64,000 nt of DNA from Streptomyces lasiicapitis (GTDB lineage: Bacteria > Actinomycetota > Actinomycetes > Streptomycetales > Streptomycetaceae). The DNA lies in NCBI RefSeq assembly GCF_014646335.1, contig NZ_BMNG01000011.1, positions 266,809-330,808 on the forward strand, in the 5' to 3' direction. Positions 58,770 to 64,000 of this stretch are shown one piece after another; the stretch's first letter is position 1; the number at the start of each line of letters is the position of its first letter. The notes beneath the pieces were generated by a model. It was given only the letters and a program-made list of their open reading frames with translations. It ran no database searches and had not been told where the DNA came from. The translations under genes were made by a program, and so were the position numbers.

Positions 58770-58801
58770 TCACACCTCTTCTTCGCGCGTCTGCGCGCGC
58801 C

Positions 58802-60298
58802 TCATTCCGCGTGTTCAGCGTGTGCCACCGCCCGCCGCGGCAGTGCCAGGCACAGCACCGCGCAGAGCGCGAACCCGGCGACCACCCACGGCATGGCCGC
58901 GCCGAGGGCGTCCGTGAGCCCCGTCGGTGTACCGGACGGGCCGTGCTCACCGGCCGCAGGGCCCGAGGGTACATGGTTGAAGAAGACCGTCCCGATGGCC
59001 GCCGCGCCGAGGGCGCCGCCGAACTGCTGGGCCGTGGAGAAGATGCCGGACGCCCCGCCCGCGATGTCGGCGGGCACGGCCGAGAGGACCACGTTCACCA
59101 GCGGCACGACCAGGAAGCCGAGCCCCGCGCCCGCCACCAGGAGCCCCGGCACCAGCGGCCAGGCCCCGGTGTGCGCGTCGCTCGCGTCGGCCACCGCCGA
59201 CCACACCCAGGCGAAGCCGCCCGCCATCATCAGCGACCCGGCGGCGAGCACGAGCCGCCCGAAGCGCGCGGCGAGCCCGTCCGCGGCGGGCGCGGTCAGG
59301 AAGCCGCCGACGGAGAAGGCGACGGTGACGAGTCCGGCCTGCATCGGCGTGTAGCCCTCGCTGCTCTGCAGCCAGATCGCGAAGACCAGGAAGAAGCCCT
59401 GCATGCCGACGGAGAACAGGAGTTGCACCAGGACGCCCACGGAGAACGCGGGCAGCTTGAAGGCGCGTACGGGCAGCAGCGGCACGATCTTGTGCGAGCG
59501 GCGGCGCCCCTCGACCACGCCGAGCCCGGCGAGCGCGGCCACCCCGGCGCCCAGGCACACCCAGCCCCACACCGGCCAGCCGTTGGCGCGGCCCTGCACC
59601 AGCGGCAGCACGACGGCGACGAGCGCACCGGCGAGGACCAGGCTGCCGAGTACGTCGGGCCGCCCGGCGGAGCGCTCGCGTGTGGCGGGCACGAGGACGA
59701 TCCCGGCGACGAAGGTGGCGACGGCCACGGGGATGTTCACCAGGAACACCGAGCGCCAGCCCCAGCCGAACAGGTCGGCGTCGGTGAGCAGGCCGCCGAG
59801 GAGCAGCCCGATCGCGGCCGCGAACCCGGCCACGGCCCCGTACATCCCGAAGGCCGTGCCGCGCTCCTTGCCCCGGAACAGCGTGCGGAAGGAGCCGAGC
59901 ACCTGCGGCATCAGCAGGGCGGCCATGACGCCCTGCACGGCGCGCGCCGCCACCAGCTGTCCCGGTGACTGCGCGATCCCGCACGCCAGGCTGGCCAGGC
60001 CGAAGCCCGCGGTGCCCGCGAGGAAGAGGACCTTGCGGCCGTAGCGGTCGCCGAGGTGTCCGGCGACGATCAGGGTGGCGGCGAAGCCCAGCAGATAGGC
60101 GGAGACGATCCACTGCAGCGCGCTCTCGGACGCGCCGAGGTCCCGCCCGATCGACGGGATCGCGACGTTCACGATCGTCACGTCGAGCAGGTCCATGAGG
60201 GCGGCGACCATCATCACGGCGGCGGCCGCCCAGCGCCGCGGGTGCGGGGCGCCGGTGGCGGCGCCGTCGGCCGGCGGGGTGGTCAGGGTGGCGGTCAT
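58802..60298 (-). CDS. MFS drug exporter, DHA2 (EmrB/QacA) type
   Basis: A 498-residue, 14-helix major facilitator. It shows LMDLLDVTIVNVAIPSIGRD in helix 1, the A-motif GHLGDRYGRKVLFLAG, motif C-like AIGLLLGGLLTD, and WRSVFLVNIPVAVATF, hallmarks of DHA2 drug:proton antiporters. It likely expels hydrophobic or cationic drugs. It is divergent from a MarR regulator across 148 bp with two MarR-type operators, so expression is probably induced when drug releases MarR. The start is the ATG at 60298. Confidence 0.94.
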   Translation of the reverse strand: MTATLTTPPADGAATGAPHPRRWAAAAVMMVAALMDLLDVTIVNVAIPSIGRDLGASESALQWIVSAYLLGFAATLIVAGHLGDRYGRKVLFLAGTAGFGLASLACGIAQSPGQLVAARAVQGVMAALLMPQVLGSFRTLFRGKERGTAFGMYGAVAGFAAAIGLLLGGLLTDADLFGWGWRSVFLVNIPVAVATFVAGIVLVPATRERSAGRPDVLGSLVLAGALVAVVLPLVQGRANGWPVWGWVCLGAGVAALAGLGVVEGRRRSHKIVPLLPVRAFKLPAFSVGVLVQLLFSVGMQGFFLVFAIWLQSSEGYTPMQAGLVTVAFSVGGFLTAPAADGLAARFGRLVLAAGSLMMAGGFAWVWSAVADASDAHTGAWPLVPGLLVAGAGLGFLVVPLVNVVLSAVPADIAGGASGIFSTAQQFGGALGAAAIGTVFFNHVPSGPAAGEHGPSGTPTGLTDALGAAMPWVVAGFALCAVLCLALPRRAVAHAEHAE

Positions 60299-60358
60299 GT
60301 CGGCTCCAGGGCTCCTCGGATCGTGCGGTGGGGTGGGCGGTGGGCCTCTGATTTATTT

Positions 60359-60424
60359 CGTTCGGCCTAACGAAAGACTTGCACAGGGCGAGCCGTGATC
60401 ACAAGTCTTTCGTTCGACCGAACG
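60359..60424. promoter_or_regulatory. Twin MarR operators in a 23-bp inverted repeat
   Basis: A 23-bp sequence at 60359-60381 recurs inverted at 60402-60424 with 21 of 23 matches and a 20-bp spacer. Each arm contains a 14-bp palindrome, CGTTCGGCCTAACG (60359-60372) and CGTTCGACCGAACG (60411-60424), the size and form of MarR sites. One lies toward each divergent gene, with a TAGGCT -10 candidate at 60435-60440 for marR. Confidence 0.75.
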
Positions 60425-60446
60425 AACTTCTTGCTAGGCTCACCCC

Positions 60447-60983
60447 ATGCCGAAGAGCCGCACGCCCCAGGAGCCGTCGGAGCCGGAGCGGGAGTCCGGG
60501 CGGGAGTCCGGCCAGGGGGTGCCGCGGGATCCGGAGCGCGCCGACGTCGTGGCGCGCCTGTCCGCCGCGGGCCGGGCCAACAGCGCGGTCACCGTGATGT
60601 TCCACTCGGCCGTCGCCGCCCGGCAGGGCCTGAACGCCACCGAGAGCAAGACGCTCGACCTGCTCATGCGGAAGGGCCCGCTCACCGCCAAGGACCTCGC
60701 CACCGAGACCGCCCTCGCGCCCGCGTCCGTGACGGGCCTCGTCGACCGCCTGGAGTCCAAGGGCTACGTACGCCGCGTGAAGCACCCCACGGACAAGCGG
60801 CGCGTCCTGGTGGAGATCCGCATGGAGAAGATGGCGGGCATGGCGGAGGTCTTCGCGGACTGGGCGCACGAAGTCGAGGAACTCTGCGAGGAGTTCACCG
60901 TCGAGGAGCTGGAGACGGTCATCCGCTTCCTGAACGGGGCGGCGGAACGCCAGCGCGGGGCGGCGGCGCGGCTTTCGCAGTAG
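60447..60983 (+). CDS. MarR-family transcriptional regulator
   Basis: A 178-residue winged-helix repressor: LNATESKTLDLLMRKGPLTA, recognition helix LAPASVTGLVDRLESKG, wing RRVKHPTDKRRVLVEI, typical MarR features. The N-terminal 30 residues are a charged disordered tail. It should bind the palindromes in the divergent promoter region and repress both itself and the MFS exporter. No ribosome site is visible, and a TAGGCT -10 seven bases before the ATG suggests a leaderless mRNA. Confidence 0.93.
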   Translation: MPKSRTPQEPSEPERESGRESGQGVPRDPERADVVARLSAAGRANSAVTVMFHSAVAARQGLNATESKTLDLLMRKGPLTAKDLATETALAPASVTGLVDRLESKGYVRRVKHPTDKRRVLVEIRMEKMAGMAEVFADWAHEVEELCEEFTVEELETVIRFLNGAAERQRGAAARLSQ

Positions 60984-61022
60984 GGGCACCTTCCCCCGGG
61001 AGCCCCCTCCGCCCCCACCGTA

Positions 61023-61120
61023 TTGACGACGCGTCAAATAACCTTCGTACGCGCCTTCCTCCTTCACGCGGCCGTCGTTACCGTCCCACCCGATCCCGAC
61101 CAAACAATCGCTTGGTCGGG
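61023..61120. promoter_or_regulatory. Two inverted repeats upstream of the phosphatase gene
   Basis: TTGACG-ACG-CGTCAA (61023-61037) and CCCGACCAA (61095-61103) / TTGGTCGGG (61112-61120, 8-bp spacer) are perfect inverted repeats 75 bp apart in the 164-bp gap between marR and the phosphatase gene. The second, 27 bp before the ATG, looks like a TetR-type operator. Confidence 0.45.
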
Positions 61121-61147
61121 CGGCGACGGTACGGAAAGGGCGGCCCC

Positions 61148-62089
61148 ATGCACAGCAGCACTCGTACGCGCACACGCGCCCGTACGGCGGCGGCCGCGGC
61201 CGCGGTCCTCGCGCTCGTCCTGGGCGCGGCGCCCGCGGCGACGGCCCACGCCGCACCGGCGGCACCCCACCCCTCGTACGCCACCACGGCGGAAGCGCCC
61301 CGGCAGATCCCGCTGCAGGGCGCGGTCAACGTCCGTGACGTGGGCGGGTACCGCACCTACGACGGCGAGCGGGTCCGGCACGGCAAGGTGTTCCGGGCGG
61401 ACGCGCTGGCCAAGCTCACGGACGCGGACGTCGCCAAGGTGGCCGGGCTCGGTCTGCGGAAGGTGGTGGACTTCCGGGTCGCGGAGGAGGTCGGGTACGA
61501 CGGCCCGGACCGGCTGCCCGCAGGTCTCGCCGTGACGCCGCGGCCGGTCACCGACAACGGCCTGTTCCGGCAGCTCATGACCGTGATCGGCTCCCGGGAC
61601 CCGGTCAAGCAGGAGGAGATGCTGGGCGGCGGGAGGGCCGAGGCGTTCATGCGGGACGTGTACCGCACGTTCGTCACCGACGCCACGGACCGTACGCAGT
61701 TCGGGGCGACGCTGCGCGACATCGCGGCCGGCGGAGCCTCCGCGCCGCTGCTCTACCACTGCACGTCGGGCAAGGACCGCACCGGCTGGACGACGTACGT
61801 GCTCCTGCGCGCCGTGGGCGTGCCCGAACGCACCGCCGTGCAGGACTACTTGGCGTCCAACACCTTCCGCGCCGCGTACGACGCGAAGCTGCGCGAGACG
61901 CTCAAGCAGACCGGGATGATGCAGAACCCCGACCTGCTGATCCCGCTCCAGGAGGTCCGCACCGACTACCTGGACGCGGCGCTGGCCGAGGTGGAGCAGA
62001 GGTACGGGAGCTTCGGCGGGTACCTGACGAAGGGACTGGGCCTGGACGCGGGCGCGCTGCTCAAGCTGCGCCGTGCGATGGTGAGTTGA
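61148..62089 (+). CDS. Secreted tyrosine-protein phosphatase (Y_phosphatase3)
   Basis: A 313-residue exported phosphatase. Signal peptide (RTRARTAAAAAAVLALVLGA ... AHAAPAAP), then NVRDVGGYRT, the hallmark of bacterial DSP-like Tyr/Ser phosphatases, and the active site H204-C205-T-S-G-K-D-R211-T in LYHCTSGKDRTGW (CX5R loop with nucleophile C205). It dephosphorylates phosphotyrosine or phosphoinositides outside the cell, like PtpB relatives. GGAAAGG precedes the ATG. Possible operators lie upstream. Convergent with the vWA gene, 7 bp apart. Confidence 0.92.
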   Translation: MHSSTRTRTRARTAAAAAAVLALVLGAAPAATAHAAPAAPHPSYATTAEAPRQIPLQGAVNVRDVGGYRTYDGERVRHGKVFRADALAKLTDADVAKVAGLGLRKVVDFRVAEEVGYDGPDRLPAGLAVTPRPVTDNGLFRQLMTVIGSRDPVKQEEMLGGGRAEAFMRDVYRTFVTDATDRTQFGATLRDIAAGGASAPLLYHCTSGKDRTGWTTYVLLRAVGVPERTAVQDYLASNTFRAAYDAKLRETLKQTGMMQNPDLLIPLQEVRTDYLDAALAEVEQRYGSFGGYLTKGLGLDAGALLKLRRAMVS

Positions 62090-62096
62090 CGGAACG

Positions 62097-62834
62097 TCAC
62101 CCGGTGGACGGCAGCGGCACGATCCCGCGCTCACGCGCCGCCGCCAGCCACTGCGGGAACTCACCGACCAACCGGTCGTACAGGGCGTCGTCGGACAGCC
62201 TGCGCGGGTTCTTCCCGGCGTGGAAGAACCCGGCGTTGTCGACGGCGCGCCTGTCCGGGACGGCGAGTTCGTCGAGCCGCCGCAGATAGTCGAACTGCCG
62301 GCTCTTCGGGTTGCCGAACCCGACGAACTGCCAGAACAGCGGCAGCTTGGCGGCCTTGCACAGATAGCGCTCGGCGGCGGCCCTGCTCTGCGGCGCGCCG
62401 TCGGTCTGGAAGACGACGAGCGCGGGCGCGTCCGCGCCGCTGTCCAGATAGTGGTCGATCACCGCGTCCATCGCCGCGTGGTAGTTGGTCTGCCCCATGT
62501 GGCCGAGCCCGGCGACGAGTTCGTCGATGCGGCCGTGGTGGCGGTCCAGTTCGATGTCGGCGACGGCGTCCACGTCCGTGGAGAAGAAGACGACCGGTAC
62601 GACGCCGTCGTCGTCCAGATGCGCGGAGAGGCCGAGCACGCGGTCGGCGAGCGCCTGCACGGTGCCGTCGGTGAAGTACGGCCGCATGGACCCGGAGTGG
62701 TCGACGACCAGGTAGACGGCGGCGCGCTCCCCCTCCAGACCGTGCGCCCGCAGCCGCGCTCCGGCCGCCTTGTAGAGACTGACCAGCGCGGGCGCCGCCG
62801 CCTGCACCTTCTCCAGACTGATGGCCGCGCCCAT
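62097..62834 (-). CDS. vWA-domain protein (TerF-like)
   Basis: A 245-residue protein with one von Willebrand factor A domain: MIDAS D45-x-S47-x-S49 in VVDHSGSMRPYF, conserved GQTNYHAAMD and FQTDGAPQSR (third MIDAS residue region), and a C-terminal NPKSRQFDYLRRLDELAVPD unit as in the TerF/TerY group of stress or tellurite-associated proteins. No membrane segment. The ATG overlaps the TGA of the alpha/beta hydrolase upstream (TGATG), so the two are translationally coupled. Partner proteins usual for ter systems are absent from the window. Confidence 0.85.
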   Translation of the reverse strand: MGAAISLEKVQAAAPALVSLYKAAGARLRAHGLEGERAAVYLVVDHSGSMRPYFTDGTVQALADRVLGLSAHLDDDGVVPVVFFSTDVDAVADIELDRHHGRIDELVAGLGHMGQTNYHAAMDAVIDHYLDSGADAPALVVFQTDGAPQSRAAAERYLCKAAKLPLFWQFVGFGNPKSRQFDYLRRLDELAVPDRRAVDNAGFFHAGKNPRRLSDDALYDRLVGEFPQWLAAARERGIVPLPSTG

Positions 62835-63736
62835 CAGCGGGTGAGGAAGTCGACGGCGAGACGCCGGTATTCGGCGGCCTTCTCGACGTACGCCAGGTGT
62901 CCGCAGCGCGGGAACACGTGCAGGCGGGCGTCGGGCATCGCCTTGAGCGCGACGAACGCGCCGTCGACCGGGTTGACCCGGTCCTCGCGTCCCCACGTCA
63001 GGAGCGTGGGGTGCGCGATCCGGTGGGCCTCGCGCCACAGCATGGCGCCCTGCGGCCACTTGGCCATGGCGGCGCCGACGCGCTGCGCGCCGAGCCGGGC
63101 CTCGAGGTCGACGGCCTGCGCGTACCGCTCCTCGACGAGCTCGTCGGTCACGAACTCCGGATCGTGTACGAGGGAGGCGAGGAAGGCCCGCACGTGCTGC
63201 CGCGTCGGTTCCGGGGCGAGGTTGAAGTCGATGAGCCGTTTGACGCCCTCGGTCGGCTCGGCGGTGAACAGGTTCAGGGCGAGGCCCGCGGGTGCGGTCA
63301 GGAGGAGTCGGTCGACCTTGTCCGGGTGGTCGAGTGCCATGCGTACGCAGGTGCCGCCACCGAGGGACGCGCCCGCGAAGTGGGCCTTCTCGACGCCGAG
63401 TTCGTCGAGGAGCCCCGCGACGGCGTCCGCGCCGAAGGAGAAGAAGTCCTTGTCCAACTCGGGCTTGCCGGACCGCCCGAACCCGGGCTGGTCGACAAGA
63501 ATCGTACGAAACCGCGCAGCGAAGCTGCCCAACCCCGCCCCATAGGCCGACCAGGCACTGGCCCCCGGCCCACCCCCGTGCAACATGACAAGCACCGGCG
63601 CATCCGGCTCCCCGGGCCCGGCCTCGTGGTAGTGCAGCCCAACGCCCGCACCTCGCCCGACCCGAGAGGTCCCCTCATAGGTAACCGGCGGCACGCCCAC
63701 CGCCGACCCCTCGACCCACACACCATCCACATCCAT
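62834..63736 (-). CDS. Alpha/beta hydrolase (meta-cleavage product hydrolase type)
   Basis: A 300-residue alpha/beta hydrolase. HGGGPGASAWSAY (oxyanion loop), nucleophile S124 in GASLGGGTC, acidic residue in WGREDRVNP, and C-terminal His in FPRCGHLAYVEKA form the triad. The HGGGPGASAW motif is typical of BphD/HsaD carbon-carbon hydrolases that split ring-cleavage products. No dioxygenase or other aromatic-catabolism gene lies nearby, so the substrate is open. The ATG at 63736 (MDVDGVWVEGSAVG) follows GGTGGGGTG; it is coupled to the vWA gene. Confidence 0.85.
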   Translation of the reverse strand: MDVDGVWVEGSAVGVPPVTYEGTSRVGRGAGVGLHYHEAGPGEPDAPVLVMLHGGGPGASAWSAYGAGLGSFAARFRTILVDQPGFGRSGKPELDKDFFSFGADAVAGLLDELGVEKAHFAGASLGGGTCVRMALDHPDKVDRLLLTAPAGLALNLFTAEPTEGVKRLIDFNLAPEPTRQHVRAFLASLVHDPEFVTDELVEERYAQAVDLEARLGAQRVGAAMAKWPQGAMLWREAHRIAHPTLLTWGREDRVNPVDGAFVALKAMPDARLHVFPRCGHLAYVEKAAEYRRLAVDFLTR

Positions 63737-64000
63737 CACCCCACCATGCTCCCCCACCCACCACGCCCCCCGACCACCCACCCCCACAGCTGCCGCACAC
63801 ACCACCCGGCAAAGCCGGCCCCCGGCCGAAGCCGAGACGCCCCGCCCCCGCCCCAGCCGGAACGGCGACGCCTCAACCCCAGCCCCCACCAACCGGAACG
63901 GCAAGAAACGGCAGGCAGGGAATCAGCCCGTCCGGCGCTTGAGGACGAGCACGCAGCGCGACCGACGCCCACCCCCGGCAACGTACAGACACACCCCCCC
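63737..64000. other. Non-coding region with intergenic repeat at the window edge
   Basis: I see no credible gene here. CAGCCCGTCCGGCGCTTGAG and GACGAG (63925-63950) repeat the intergenic element found split at 762-860. The remainder is C-rich spacer sequence. Confidence 0.5.

Noticed and set aside
63736..63981. An 81-codon minus-strand frame at the right edge
   Set aside because: Gly/Arg/Trp-rich composition typical of C-rich spacer read backwards, and it overlaps an intergenic repeat.
1..64000. CRISPR arrays, insertion sequences, phage genes or integrase-flanked islands
   Set aside because: No regularly spaced repeats, transposase, integrase or phage structural motifs were found; the tRNA at 29539 has no integrase and I saw no att-like duplicate of its 3' end.

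Overview
The window is chromosomal DNA of a Streptomyces or very close relative. The evidence is GC-rich sequence with strong G/C third-position bias, GTG starts, GGAGG-type ribosome sites, Tat and Sec exported proteins, several actinobacterial families (DUF3068, SPW_0924, DUF6343, ANTAR regulator, trypsin very like S. griseus SprT) and a gene order resembling the coaE-rpsA-polA-liv-pyk core region of S. coelicolor as I remember it. Most of it is housekeeping; there is no prophage, IS element, CRISPR array or large biosynthetic cluster.

Layout. 1-5 kb: start of an M20 peptidase, an S4 RNA-binding protein, an N-acyltransferase-like protein, DUF6343, and a minus-strand run PAC2 - coaE - small membrane protein - TPR protein. 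5-9 kb: secreted beta-helix protein, secreted ricin-type lectin, ribosomal protein S1 (rpsA) with a textbook promoter and terminator. 8.8-19 kb: methyltransferase, HrpB helicase with an unusual insertion, DUF3068 and the 44-residue SPW_0924 protein, secreted lytic transglycosylase, DNA polymerase I. 19-22 kb: molybdopterin oxidoreductase (FdhF/YdeP), PaaI thioesterase, a decayed lipoprotein gene. 22.9-28.7 kb: the branched-chain amino acid ABC operon livJHMGF. 28.8-36.9 kb: ANTAR response regulator, an odd class-I tRNA with anticodon CAA, an HTH/LAGLIDADG protein containing a TTA codon, a TTG-rich alkylsulfatase, pyruvate kinase, SIMPL protein and a 5'-nucleotidase. 37-40 kb: an overlapping decarboxylase / N-hydroxylase pair of siderophore type. 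40-47.5 kb: GH35 beta-galactosidase divergent from an AraC regulator, chorismate mutase, aminopeptidase N, NmrA-like oxidoreductase. 47.5-54.6 kb: secreted or surface proteins (GH101 glycosidase, RTX-repeat protein, trypsin) around a two-component system. 54.8-64 kb: HExxH/zinc-ribbon protein, Cys-cluster/pentapeptide protein, DEAD-box helicase, cold-shock protein, MFS exporter with a divergent MarR regulator, secreted tyrosine phosphatase, vWA protein and alpha/beta hydrolase.

Regulation visible in sequence: seven strong hairpin terminators, two MarR-type palindromes inside a long inverted repeat, other inverted or direct repeats upstream of secreted-protein genes, and several copies of short Streptomyces intergenic repeats, two of which contain the stop codons of unrelated genes. 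The most unusual locus is 29.5-32.5 kb, where a UUG-reading tRNA of non-leucine shape, a UUA-containing LAGLIDADG gene and an alkylsulfatase gene using TTG for about half its leucines lie side by side.
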